A DNA stretch of 64,000 bases from Adhaeretor mobilis. Its GTDB lineage: Bacteria; Planctomycetota; Planctomycetia; Pirellulales; Lacipirellulaceae. Of the stretch, positions 52,050-61,168 are shown one piece after another. A model generated the notes under the pieces. It ran no database searches. It was not told the origin of the DNA and saw only the letters and a list, made by a program, of their open reading frames with translations. The translations under genes were made by a program, and so were the position numbers. Each line of letters begins with the position of its first letter. Position 1 is the first letter of the stretch. The stretch spans positions 5,009,178 to 5,073,177 of the forward strand of contig NZ_CP036263.1 of assembly GCF_007741515.1 (NCBI RefSeq), in the 5' to 3' direction.

Positions 52050-53444
52050 ATGCAACGAATCTTGGTCATGATGACGTGTGCCCTGGCTTGCGTTCAATCT
52101 GCAGAACACCCTTCGGTGGCAGAAGATAGTACTGCAACGTTTGATAGCCAGGTCGTCGAGCAGGTATCTAGTCCACTGCGTGACTATCTATTAAAAGAGG
52201 ACCTCAGTTACACATGGGAAAAAGTCCGTGAAGGCAAGATTGCTGGCGTCGAATACGTTGAGCTTATTCTTACCTCACAAACTTGGCGGGATATTGTCTG
52301 GAAACATCGCTTGTTCATCCTCAACCCCGGCAAGGTAGCAAAGAGTACAAACGCACTGCTAGTCATTGCTGGTGGTAGATGGAAAGAAGAGTTCGCAGAT
52401 CCCTCCTATGATAGTGCCCCAGGCAAAGAGGCATTACTGTTTGCAGCTTTTGCACGACAGCTTAATTCTCCCGTTGCTGTGCTCCTTCAGGTTCCTCAGC
52501 AACCTATTTTCGATGGAATGGTAGAGGACGAAATCATCTCCTTCACCTTTGAGCAATTCCTTGATACCAGAGAGCCGGAGTGGCCCCTGCTCTTACCCAT
52601 GGTAAAAAGTGCTGTGAGAGGCATGGATGCCATCCAAGCGTTTTGTGAGGAGGAATGGTCTCTCTCGATTGAAACCTTTACCGTGACGGGGGGATCCAAG
52701 CGAGGTTGGACCACATGGCTCACAGGCGCAACGGATCCTCGCGTAACTGCCATCGCTCCGATGGTCATCGACATGCTGAACATGAGGAGTCAACTAAAGC
52801 ATCAGCAAGCAACCTGGGGAGAGTTCTCTCCAATGATTCATGATTACACTCAAAGGAAGATTTTTGAAAGAATAGAATCTAGTGAGGGAAAGGAACTCCT
52901 AACGATCGTCGACCCCCTGGCCTACAAGGATTCGCTCAAAATCCCTAAGCTCATCGTCCTGGGCACAAACGACCCCTATTGGACTCTTGATTCCCTCAAC
53001 CTGTATTGGCCAGAACTTCTTGGGCCGAAGCATATTCTCTATGTGCCAAACAACGGGCACGGCCTGAAAGACATGCCTCGCGTACTAGGTGGAGTCTTGG
53101 CGCTGCATGAGCAGACAAGTGGTGGAGACGAACTTCCGGATTTGTCTTGGTCTTTCCGCGAAAAGGGCGATAAGGTGGTCCTTTCTATCAAGTCGGATAT
53201 CCCCCCAGTGAAATGCCACTTGTGGACCGCAGAATCGATATCAAGAGACTTTCGGGAGTCCCGTTGGACAGCATCAGAAGTTCTGCCGTTTGAGGATGGC
53301 TATACCATTGAAATTGACAAATCCAAGACTGGATCGAAGGCGTTGTTTGGGGAAGTTGTTTACGACCGCAAGATAATGCCTCTCTATCTGTCAACGAATG
53401 TGCACATAACTCATTCCACCAAGCCTGCACAGCAGCATGAATGA
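52050..53444 (+). CDS. PhoPQ-regulated (PqaA-type) alpha/beta-hydrolase-fold secreted protein
   Basis: 464 residues. An N-terminal hydrophobic stretch (ILVMMTCALACVQSAEHPS) is probably a signal peptide. The body matches the PhoPQ-activated pathogenicity-related family (PF10142-like): LFILNPGKVAKSTNALLVIA, FVTGGSKRGW-like ETFTVTGGSKRGWTTWLTGA (nucleophile elbow with Ser), VTAIAPMVIDMLNM, PKLIVLGTNDPYWTLDSLN and YVPNNGHGL with the presumed His. Salmonella PqaA is regulated by PhoPQ and linked to antimicrobial peptide resistance; the enzyme activity of the family is unproven. An IS3 derivative begins at the base right after the stop codon and may have replaced the original 3' flank. Confidence 0.88.
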   Translation: MQRILVMMTCALACVQSAEHPSVAEDSTATFDSQVVEQVSSPLRDYLLKEDLSYTWEKVREGKIAGVEYVELILTSQTWRDIVWKHRLFILNPGKVAKSTNALLVIAGGRWKEEFADPSYDSAPGKEALLFAAFARQLNSPVAVLLQVPQQPIFDGMVEDEIISFTFEQFLDTREPEWPLLLPMVKSAVRGMDAIQAFCEEEWSLSIETFTVTGGSKRGWTTWLTGATDPRVTAIAPMVIDMLNMRSQLKHQQATWGEFSPMIHDYTQRKIFERIESSEGKELLTIVDPLAYKDSLKIPKLIVLGTNDPYWTLDSLNLYWPELLGPKHILYVPNNGHGLKDMPRVLGGVLALHEQTSGGDELPDLSWSFREKGDKVVLSIKSDIPPVKCHLWTAESISRDFRESRWTASEVLPFEDGYTIEIDKSKTGSKALFGEVVYDRKIMPLYLSTNVHITHSTKPAQQHE

Positions 53445-53831
53445 GGTGGTCCTAAATTGACGGACAGGTGGGGAGCTTAAAATGGGGACAGAAAGGACAG
53501 CCGTCGCGCCCCGCAAGAAGGTACAATCCCCGAAGTCAGGATGCCGTGCCTGTTCTCAGGAGTTCAACCAGGAAGCGGTCCAGGTGCTGCTGGACGGTCA
53601 CACGACCAAGTCAGTGGGGGCTCACCGGTACCAACCTACTCTACCGCTGGAAGCGAGAACAACTCTCCCAGAGTGGCACAGCGGCAGGCACCATAGAAGC
53701 ACGCGTTCATGAGCTAGGACTCGATCTGCGTCGCGTCGAGCGAGAGCGAGATGTATTAATGAAAGCGATGGCAGTTTCAACTGCCATTCACAAAATGAAG
53801 AGAATCACCTGTCCGTCCATTCAGGACCACC
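53445..53831 (+). mobile_element. 387-bp IS3-family derivative with both terminal inverted repeats
   Basis: The left end (53445-53470) and right end (53806-53831) are 26-bp inverted repeats matching at 24 positions, with the outer bases GGTGGTCCT and the inner bases GACGGACAGGTG identical. Between them lies only a frameshifted part of orfA (53482-53790). I saw no clear target duplication. It starts immediately after the stop codon of the gene ending at 53444. Confidence 0.85.
53482..53790 (+). pseudogene. IS3-family orfA remnant, frameshifted
   Basis: First frame: CSQEFNQEAVQVLLDGHTTKSVG, i.e. the helix-turn-helix start of an IS3 OrfA (split here at the frameshift). Second frame: LTGTNLLYRWKREQLSQSGT, then ARVHELGLDLRRVERERDVL and MKAMA, the leucine-zipper-like end. 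The shift is near 53617, where several residues of the helix-turn-helix are also lost. orfB (the DDE transposase) is absent. Confidence 0.8.
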
Positions 53832-53954
53832 ATTATGGCGGCCAAGAAGAGTATTCACGACAACCGGACAACACATGTTTGACTACAAGAATGAAGCATG
53901 CTGCGACCATACCACCTGAGGGATCTCGCTGCCCCAGTCAATTCGCAGACGTCC

Positions 53955-55268
53955 TTAGCGGCGATCAGAGCCAAGAACGCAGTCCTTGCACCAACTGTTC
54001 GGGGCAGCCGCTCGCTCGGACGATCCGCGACCAAATCGCCAGGTAAGCCCACCTGCCACCCAATACGACTCAACATTGGCGGCGGATTGGCCGAATTGAT
54101 CTTCCGTGAAGAACATGCCACCGGCATTCACGTCGAAGTCGACGCCCGGCAAGAAGTCACGGATGCCGAAACCGGCAGAGAGGCGGTGTTCGTTGATCGA
54201 AGGGAACTGGGATTGCAGATACTGAATCGCCGGTAGCCCATCAGGTGGAATCACGCCTCCCACAACCAGCGATGGCGCATCCAGCATGTTGTATTCAGCA
54301 AATGTGTACCCCAGGCGGATGCGGATGTTCTGTGTGAGGGAGTATTGAGCTCCGGTTTGCAAGACGAACTGGTCTTCCCAAATGGCTCTGAAGAAATCCG
54401 ACTCAGAATATCGTTTGTAGAGGATATCGCTGGCCAACAGCAGACGTCCACCCATGAGTCGATCGTTGGCAATGCCCCAGCCGAACGTTTCGGGCAAGTC
54501 CAGTTGGATATCTTGCGCAGTGGAAAAAGCGCCGCCGCCAAGACTGAGGCGCACGGCGTCTTCGAAGCGAAAACTCTCTTTAGTCATCCAGTAGCAACCA
54601 AGCGTCGTATGGTCGGTCGCTTGATAGGTAGCGCCAAACAGGCCGCGTAACCCATAGGCCGTTGTGGCGGAGCCGAGACCGGAAAAAGGCCCATCCAGGA
54701 TACCCGTCGTCACGTAGAGTTGCGCGCCGACCGACAAACGGTCGCTGACCTGCACGCCGACACCGGAGGCGACGTGCAGTGCAAGTAAACTTGCCGCGGA
54801 GCCATTGCTTTCGGGCGCGTCGAAATACTTCACACCCAGGCCGGCACCGCTAATGAATGCAGCACCCCAAGTGACTGGCAATCCGAGCGCGGAGAAGTCT
54901 TGCGTCACAGCAATATTGGCCAAGGCGTTTCCAGGCGATCCGGACTTGGCTTCGTAGGGTGAGATGCTTGCCAAGGGTAAATTCGCGTCATTGTCCACGT
55001 TGATAGTAGGTTCCACCCAGCCGCTGCCAAAGCTGAACTGTGTGCCGCGAAATTGTGTGAGCGTGGCAGGATTACCGGTAAAGGCTGACTGGACGTCTTG
55101 GGGCCGAGCGACGCTTACCCCCCCCATGCCACCAGAGGCCGGCATCATCGCGGCGTGCAATTCCACGCCAAAGGATTGGGCCGAGACGTCTTGCTGAATC
55201 AAAGAGGCGATAGCAACCGCCAATGAAAATATGAGTCGTCGGGCAATTGGGCGCCGTGGGCAAGACAT
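53955..55268 (-). CDS. FadL/OMPP1/TodX-type outer membrane transport protein
   Basis: 437 residues. Signal peptide LIFSLAVAIASLIQQDVSAQ. It begins with SFGVELHAAMMPASGGMGGVSVARPQDVQSAFTGNPATL (key features: Gly-rich hatch and the NPA motif of FadL proteins). A beta-barrel pattern of alternating hydrophobic strands follows, such as TWGAAFISGAGLGVKYF, RLSVGAQLYVTTGIL, LRGLFGATYQATDHTTLGCYW and IRIRLGYTFAEYNML. The barrel ends at WVAGGLTWRFG; the last 20 residues (GRGSSERAAAPNSW and on) look unrelated, possibly because neighbouring IS DNA replaced the original 3' end. It would take up hydrophobic compounds across the outer membrane. Ligand unknown. Confidence 0.87.
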   Translation of the reverse strand: MSCPRRPIARRLIFSLAVAIASLIQQDVSAQSFGVELHAAMMPASGGMGGVSVARPQDVQSAFTGNPATLTQFRGTQFSFGSGWVEPTINVDNDANLPLASISPYEAKSGSPGNALANIAVTQDFSALGLPVTWGAAFISGAGLGVKYFDAPESNGSAASLLALHVASGVGVQVSDRLSVGAQLYVTTGILDGPFSGLGSATTAYGLRGLFGATYQATDHTTLGCYWMTKESFRFEDAVRLSLGGGAFSTAQDIQLDLPETFGWGIANDRLMGGRLLLASDILYKRYSESDFFRAIWEDQFVLQTGAQYSLTQNIRIRLGYTFAEYNMLDAPSLVVGGVIPPDGLPAIQYLQSQFPSINEHRLSAGFGIRDFLPGVDFDVNAGGMFFTEDQFGQSAANVESYWVAGGLTWRFGRGSSERAAAPNSWCKDCVLGSDRR

Positions 55269-56084
55269 TTTGGACCCTTAGTTGGAGTCAGACTGATTCT
55301 AGCGATGATTAGGGAAATCTTTACCGATGGGATCGACCGAGTTTGAGCGCATAGGCGAGATAAATGGAGAGTTTTACCCCACTAAGTGATGGACTTATTC
55401 GGGTCGGGCCGATTAGGAGAGTTATGCCGCACGAACTGGGCCAATACTCGTCCCCGGATTTCCCAGATGACTTCCCGAACTATGGCACGCAATTCGGGAT
55501 ATTCCCTGGGGTAGCAAGGGGTTCTGCCAATTCGAGCCATCATGGCAGGAGGACCTAATGAGTGATTGCCAAAACGTGGGTTTACGGGTCGGTTACGAGC
55601 GCCGCCTGAACGTCAAGTTCCTGGTAAGTCAGCTCACTACCGACACCGAGCGAGTGGCGGCGAGTGCTATTGCCGGTGATCGCCAGGTATGGCCACTTGG
55701 ACATCTCCAATTTCTTGTGCCATGAGGTGAAGCACTAGTCGCCGACCACGCTAAGCAAGAAGCTGGTGAAGATTGCGGTGAAGGTTACCCTGCATGCAAT
55801 ATACGTGCGTTTCAACTTGCCGAAGTGGCTATCACTCGGAGATTGTTCGAGGCAATTCTCGACCACATTGAACGGCTCACTCTGCCGCCAGCGGTGATCG
55901 CTCAGTGTCGTGTGTAGTAATTTGGATTGCTTTTACATTCGATACTGGGAGTAATATCTGCTCAGAAAGGTTGGGAATGTGCGGCTCAGAAGCTTGAATC
56001 TTGTTATGGGCGGTAAAAGTCAGAAAATGGGTATGATAGCCAACGAACAGGAAATGTTGTCATGTGCTACTCATGGGGGGGGGG
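55269..56084. other. Intergenic region with IS relic
   Basis: About 800 bases with no intact gene. It contains the IS1380 relic at 55558-55890. Outside that I recognise nothing, and the right end is next to the 12-G tract. Confidence 0.6.
55558..55890 (+). pseudogene. Decayed IS1380-family transposase remnant
   Basis: An N-terminal-like piece reads VGYERRLNVKFLVSQLTTDT, similar to the start of IS1380 transposases (YDRxLKLEFxGSxxTSDAG). After a large deletion, a C-terminal-like piece reads SPTTLSKKLVKIAVKVTLHA (from 55739) and, after a frameshift near 55820, QLAEVAITRRLFEAILDHIE and RLTLPP. These match the LREKLVKIGAKVVRH and QLAEVAVPRxLF region of the family. Several stops and shifts; clearly dead. 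Confidence 0.6.
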
Positions 56085-56096
56085 GGCTCATTCTGT
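56085..56096. repeat. Homopolymer of 12 G
   Basis: Twelve consecutive G at 56085-56096, about 98 bases upstream of the TPR gene start at 56194. It is the longest homopolymer I noticed in the window, in a leader position that could affect expression or reflect an assembly problem. Confidence 0.9.
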
Positions 56097-56193
56097 TACA
56101 ATAGGCGACATGCGAGTCTGGGTTGGTTCCAGGCAATCGCAACCGGAGGATCTCGGATCAGGTAATCATCAGCAGCAAATGGGGATCACAAAG

Positions 56194-57861
56194 ATGAAAC
56201 GCTATGCAGTACTTGGGCTCGGCCTCGCGGTAATTGCCGCTGGATCTCTCCAAGCTCAGCAATCGCAGCACAATACTGACGCCCCGTACTACGACCTTGG
56301 TGGGGTTCACTACCCAGTGACCACTGACTCGGAAGCGTCGCAAACGTGGTTCGACCGCGGTTTGGCGATGTGCTACGGCTTCAACCATGAGGAAGCAGTA
56401 CGCTGTTTCGAGAAATCTCTCGCTGCCGACCCTGGCAACGCGATGGCGTATTGGGGCCTTGCTTATGCCTGGGGGCCGAATATCAATAACATGTTGATCG
56501 AGCCCGCGCAAATTGCGCAAGCAACACTGGCCGTACGTTTGGCACGGCTGCATTCAACGCATTGCACCGATTTGGAGAAAGCGCTGATCGAAGCGATGGC
56601 CTCACGCTACGCAACACACGTGCCGGAGGATCGTGATCCACTTAATCAGGCGTACGCCGATGCGATGCGTACCGTTTACCAGCAGCACGGTAACGACCCG
56701 CTGGTAGCAACTCTGTTCGCGGAATCCCTGATGAACTTGCAACCGTGGTTGCACTGGGCTCCCGATGGCAAGCCGGGAGCGCACACGTCGGAAATTGTCG
56801 AAGTATTGGAAGCAGGCATGAAACGTTCGCCCAAGTACCCGTCGCTCTGCCACTTCTACATCCATGCGATGGAAGCTTCCCCAACGCCCGAGAAAGCGCT
56901 ACAGGCCGCGAATCACCTGCGCGACGCACTGCCGGACCAGGGGCACCTGTTGCACATGCCCACACATATCGATATTTGGTTAGGCGACTACGAGAAGGTA
57001 ATTGCTGAGAATCTCAAGGCAATTGAAGCGGACAAAAAATTCCTGAGCCGCGAGGGGCCGCTGAATTTCTACTCGTTGTATCGGATTCACAACTATCACT
57101 TCTTGGTCTACGGCGCGATGTTCGATGGCCAAAGCGAATTGGCTCTCCAGGCCGCGCAAGCGATCAAGGAGCAAGTCCCCGAACCGATGCTTCTCGAACA
57201 GGTCGACTTCTTGGACGCCTTCATGCCGACCGATTTGCATGTGCTCGTACGATTTGGCCGCTGGGAAGAAATACTCAAGCAGCCAGAACCGGCCGACTAT
57301 CTACCGATGTCCCGCAGCATCTGGCACTACGCCCGCGCGCTTGCCTATGCCGCCACGGAGCGAATCGATCAGGCTGAAGTCGAGCAGGACTCGTTTGAGG
57401 AAGCCTTGGAGCAAGTCCCCGAGACAAGTTTCCTCTTTCAAAATCCCTCGATTAACATTCTCGGAGTCGCCGAGGAGATGATAGCCGGGGAGATTGCCTA
57501 TCGACGAGGTGAATTCGATGTTGCCTTTGAGCACCTCCGCGAAGCAATCCGCCGTGATGATGCGCTCAACTACGACGAACCTTGGGGGTGGATGCAGCCC
57601 GCGCGCCACGCGCTCGGAGCGCTACTGCTCGAACAAGAGCATTATGAGGAAGCCGAAGCAGTCTATCGCGAAGATTTGCGGCGGCATCCCAAGAACGCCT
57701 GGGCGCTGCATGGCCTGGCGGAGTGTCTTGAAAAACAGGGCAAGACCGAGGAACTGGCGCAATGCCGCGAGCAATTCACAATCGCCACCCAACGCACTGA
57801 TGTGAAGATTGATCGCTCATGCTACTGCAAGTTGAAAATGGATGATGAATCCGACGACTGA
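56194..57861 (+). CDS. Secreted tetratricopeptide-repeat protein
   Basis: 555 residues from the start at 56194 (GGGGA upstream). The frame is open to 56062 but that would put the poly-G tract inside the gene; an ATG at 56179 is also possible. Signal peptide YAVLGLGLAVIAAGSLQAQ. TPR units are seen in SQTWFDRGLAMCYGFNHEEA plus VRCFEKSLAADPGNAMAYW, in GDYEKVIAENLKAIEAD, and at the end in EHYEEAEAVYREDLRRHPKN plus AWALHGLAECLEKQGKTEEL. The HMPTHIDIWLGDY and LHWAPDGKPG stretches are conserved in this family of large periplasmic TPR proteins. Partner unknown; probably a scaffold. Confidence 0.88.
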   Translation: MKRYAVLGLGLAVIAAGSLQAQQSQHNTDAPYYDLGGVHYPVTTDSEASQTWFDRGLAMCYGFNHEEAVRCFEKSLAADPGNAMAYWGLAYAWGPNINNMLIEPAQIAQATLAVRLARLHSTHCTDLEKALIEAMASRYATHVPEDRDPLNQAYADAMRTVYQQHGNDPLVATLFAESLMNLQPWLHWAPDGKPGAHTSEIVEVLEAGMKRSPKYPSLCHFYIHAMEASPTPEKALQAANHLRDALPDQGHLLHMPTHIDIWLGDYEKVIAENLKAIEADKKFLSREGPLNFYSLYRIHNYHFLVYGAMFDGQSELALQAAQAIKEQVPEPMLLEQVDFLDAFMPTDLHVLVRFGRWEEILKQPEPADYLPMSRSIWHYARALAYAATERIDQAEVEQDSFEEALEQVPETSFLFQNPSINILGVAEEMIAGEIAYRRGEFDVAFEHLREAIRRDDALNYDEPWGWMQPARHALGALLLEQEHYEEAEAVYREDLRRHPKNAWALHGLAECLEKQGKTEELAQCREQFTIATQRTDVKIDRSCYCKLKMDDESDD

Positions 57862-58277
57862 AGCAGTCTCAAGAATTAGCCAGCTTGTTCGAAGGCCAAG
57901 GGTCTGCGATGGCGAACGCGAGGCGTTCGTGTTGTAGCTTATCGAAAAGCGTCCGTCTGCTCGCTGTGTCTCAACAACTGAGCGAGGCTGGCTGGGCTGT
58001 TAAGATCCTACTACATTAATCATAAGAGACTGGTTCCCTATGCAGCGGCAGTTCAACTGCCTACTGCTCCAACACGTAGCTCAGCGCAACCTACTAGTTC
58101 GTTGCAGCTCATTGTTCGAGCGGGGTCTGTAACCCGAGTCGACAGACAGAAGTTACTCTGTCATCAACTGAAGACTGGCGACCCCGCTACCCGAAACAAA
58201 TCGAGGCAAACTGGGATGCAGTCCTATTGAGTAAACATCTCGATAAACACACTTGGTATAACTCTTGAGGTACTAGC
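57862..58277. other. Intergenic region with two hairpins
   Basis: About 415 bases without a gene. Two short perfect hairpins are present: CGAACGC-GAG-GCGTTCG at 57913-57929, about 50 bases after the TPR stop codon and a possible weak terminator; and GGCAGTT-C-AACTGCC at 58047-58061. Neither has a real T-tract. Nothing else is recognised. Confidence 0.5.
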
Positions 58278-59720
58278 ATGAGCCTAACCATCGTCGGTGT
58301 AGTCGTTCACCTGCTGGTAGAACTTGTACTGATCATACGTGTGATGACTCGGCCGCATCGCGAGCCCGCATCGCGAATTGCTTGGATCGCTGTCATTGCA
58401 GCGGTGCCATTCCTGGGAATGTTGGTCTACCTTTTGTTTGGTGAGACCAACATCGGTCGACACCGAGTGGAGCGAATGAGGCAAGTCATTCAGCATTTGC
58501 CCTCAAGGGTGATTGCTAGCTCGGGCGAGGAAGAGAATGCCCTAGCCACTGTGCCCAAGCGGTACGAGCATCTCTTCCGCACCGGTCAGTCGATCAGCGG
58601 TTTTGAAGCGATCGCAGGCAACTCGGCACAGCTGATGGCTGACTCGAATGCCGCCATTGATGCAATGGTGGCGGATATCGACAGTGCCACCGACCACGTG
58701 CACTTACTATTCTATATCTGGCTACCCGATCGCAACGGCATGAAGATGGTCGAAGCCCTGAAACGTGCGGCGGGACGAGGCGTCGTATGTCGTGCCATGG
58801 CAGATGACCTAGGCTCTCGGACCATGATTCGTTCGCGACATTGGAAAGAAATGCGGGAGGCCGGGGTTCGGGTAGCCAGCGCGCTGCCCATTGGCAATCC
58901 ACTATTACTACTCTTGCGGGGTCGCATCGATCTCCGAAACCACCGTAAGATTCTGGTGATCGATGGGCGTATCACTTACTGTGGTAGCCAAAACTGTGCT
59001 GACCCCGAGTTCTTGGTCAAGGCAAAATATGCTCCCTGGGTAGATGCCGTGGTTCGATTCGAGGGCCCCATTGTCCGGCAGAACCAACATCTGTTTGCCA
59101 GCGACTGGATGAGTTACACGAACGAAGACATCGGAGATCTGCTGCGATCGCCGATTGCAACGCCGCCATCAGGTTTCCCGGCCCAGGTCATTGGCACAGG
59201 GCCTACAGTACGCTACACAGCTATGCCCGAGATGTTTGAGTCGCTGTTTCACGCGGCTCGCCGTGAATTGACAATTTCTACACCGTATTATGTGCCCGAT
59301 GAGTCCATGCAGAATGCGCTTTGTGCAGCGGCCTGGCGGGGTGTTAAAACCACGATCATCTTTCCTGCCAAAAACGACTCGTGGATCGTGGGTGCTGCCA
59401 GTCGCAGCTACTACGCGGCCCTGTTGGAAGCAGGTGTGGAGATCCACGAATACGTCGGAGGTTTGCTGCACACCAAGTCGCTCACGCTGGACGGCGAAAT
59501 AACGCTGATCGGTTCGGCCAATATGGACCGGCGCAGCTTTGACTTAAACTACGAAAACAACATCCTGTTGTACGACCCGAAACTCACCACGGAAGTTCGA
59601 GCCCGCCAGCAGGAATACATTTCCAGATCCCGACCCGTGACTCGAGAGGTCGTGGAGTCGTGGTCAGTTACCACCCGACTCTGGAACAATACGCTGGCAA
59701 CCTTAGGACCGATCCTGTGA
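58278..59720 (+). CDS. cls: Cardiolipin synthase (phospholipase D family)
   Basis: 480 residues. Two N-terminal membrane helices (VGVVVHLLVELVLIIRVM and WIAVIAAVPFLGMLVYLLFG), as in bacterial Cls. Two PLD catalytic HKD motifs: NHRKILVIDGRITYCGSQN (first) and LHTKSLTLDGEITLIGSANM (second), each followed by the GS(Q/A)N element. It condenses two phosphatidylglycerol molecules, or PG with another lipid, to make cardiolipin and glycerol at the inner membrane. The length matches ClsA-type enzymes. Glycerol released by this reaction could in principle enter the glp pathway at the other end of the window, but the genes are not linked. Confidence 0.95.
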   Translation: MSLTIVGVVVHLLVELVLIIRVMTRPHREPASRIAWIAVIAAVPFLGMLVYLLFGETNIGRHRVERMRQVIQHLPSRVIASSGEEENALATVPKRYEHLFRTGQSISGFEAIAGNSAQLMADSNAAIDAMVADIDSATDHVHLLFYIWLPDRNGMKMVEALKRAAGRGVVCRAMADDLGSRTMIRSRHWKEMREAGVRVASALPIGNPLLLLLRGRIDLRNHRKILVIDGRITYCGSQNCADPEFLVKAKYAPWVDAVVRFEGPIVRQNQHLFASDWMSYTNEDIGDLLRSPIATPPSGFPAQVIGTGPTVRYTAMPEMFESLFHAARRELTISTPYYVPDESMQNALCAAAWRGVKTTIIFPAKNDSWIVGAASRSYYAALLEAGVEIHEYVGGLLHTKSLTLDGEITLIGSANMDRRSFDLNYENNILLYDPKLTTEVRARQQEYISRSRPVTREVVESWSVTTRLWNNTLATLGPIL

Positions 59721-60179
59721 CCGGCCGAAACGACTTATTGGGTCGATGTTCAAGTTGGCGGAAATGGCGGAATTGTGGTTGAGTGCAATGGGTACGGTAG
59801 AGTTAGATCTAGCTTTGGAACGCAAGTTTCGATGCTAGTCATAAGTGTGCCGTCTGTGAATGTGGCGGATTGTTCTTACCAGGGATGTGTGCCCATCGAT
59901 GCGCTGGCGTGCGAAGGCGACAGAGACAATTCCTCCCAAAAAAAGTTGCCGACTATCGCCATTTTCGGTCGGCGGGGGTAACATTGGGGACATCGAAATT
60001 GCGATAGACGCATCGGCGATTAGTTGAAGCGTACCGGCATTGGGCCAGGTCCGTTAGTTTCATGATGTACATGTAGCATTACAGGACAAGGCGTGTGACA
60101 CGGACTATTGTTGTTCTTCAGACTGCTCGAATTCTTTCCTAACGATGCGACTTTTCTACACTGACTGGGGATGCAAGTT
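59721..60179. other. Intergenic region
   Basis: About 460 bases between cls and the DUF4440 gene. A 68-codon frame at 59775-59981 has no recognisable features. I see no terminator with a T-tract and no RNA gene. The GGGGA ribosome binding site of the next gene is at the right end. Confidence 0.45.
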
Positions 60180-61127
60180 ATGAGAATTGATGTTTGTCGT
60201 GCTTTGTGTTGCATTGCGCTATCGATTGCGTCTTTGGGAGCGTGCGAAGCTCAGGAGACAAAACGACCGTCAATAGTACAGTCGCCTGAGTCTACCGAAG
60301 CTCAGGATAAGGAATTTGCCGCGCTTCGCGCCGGGGCGCAGGCATTTGTTGAAGCCTTCAACAAAGGGGACGCCCAAGCGGTCGCGGCATTGTGGACTGA
60401 AGACGGCGAGTACGTTGACGATACCGGACGTAGCTTCGTTGGCCGCGAGGCGATCGAGAAAGGCTACGCCGAGTTTTTTGCCGACAACGGCAAAGCTAAA
60501 ATTCAGATCATGATCGGCTCCTTGCGGTTGTTGAGTAACGATGTGGCTATCGAAGACGGGCACACCGCCAATGAGGCAGCAGCGGACGGTGCTGCGGGAA
60601 TTAGTGACTACACCGTCGTGCACGCCAAGGTCGACGGAAAATGGCATATGGCTTCAGTACGCGTCGAGTTGATAGAGAGCTTGGTTGCGCAGCAAAACCT
60701 TGCGGATCTTGATTGGCTGGTGGGGACTTGGGTTGCCGAAGACCGCGGAAACAAGCACAAGTCCGTCTGCCGTTGGGTCAGTGACCAGAGCTTTGTCCAA
60801 CGAGATTTTAAGGTCACTCGCTTAGATGGGACACAAACCTCGGGCGTGCAGTTGATCGGTTGGAATCCGCAAGGCGGTTATGTGCAATCCTGGACTTTTA
60901 GTGCTGATGGCGGCCATGCTGTTGGTGCTTGGACCCCGACCGAGGGTGGTTGGTCAGCACAGATGCAAGGGATGACGGGCGATGGCATGTCGACCTCATC
61001 GACTAACATACTCAAGCGCCTGGATGATAAAGCCTACGTGTGGCAATCAGTCGACAGAACCATGGGCGGTGTTGCCTATCCGGATACCGATGAGGTGATC
61101 TTGAAACGTCTGCCAGTGAATCAATAG
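60180..61127 (+). CDS. Secreted SnoaL-like (DUF4440 / SgcJ-EcaC type) protein
   Basis: 315 residues. The start at 60180 is preferred to the ATG at 60171 because GGGGA is 9 bases upstream of it and would be too close to the other. A hydrophobic leader (VCRALCCIALSIASLGACEA) contains a possible lipobox, LGAC, so it may be a lipoprotein. The first domain (about 50-165) is a cystatin/NTF2-like fold: FVEAFNKGDAQAVAALWTED and GEYVDDTGRSFVGREAIEKG, and WHMASVRVELIE. The second half (DLDWLVGTWVAEDR, SDQSFVQRDFKVTRLDG, VQLIGWNPQGGYVQSWTF) is a separate beta domain found in planctomycete homologues. Enzyme activity is not established for this combination. Confidence 0.85.
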   Translation: MRIDVCRALCCIALSIASLGACEAQETKRPSIVQSPESTEAQDKEFAALRAGAQAFVEAFNKGDAQAVAALWTEDGEYVDDTGRSFVGREAIEKGYAEFFADNGKAKIQIMIGSLRLLSNDVAIEDGHTANEAAADGAAGISDYTVVHAKVDGKWHMASVRVELIESLVAQQNLADLDWLVGTWVAEDRGNKHKSVCRWVSDQSFVQRDFKVTRLDGTQTSGVQLIGWNPQGGYVQSWTFSADGGHAVGAWTPTEGGWSAQMQGMTGDGMSTSSTNILKRLDDKAYVWQSVDRTMGGVAYPDTDEVILKRLPVNQ

Positions 61128-61168
61128 AACAGCCAAATATCCAGAACACTTTCAATTCGTGAGCTTTA

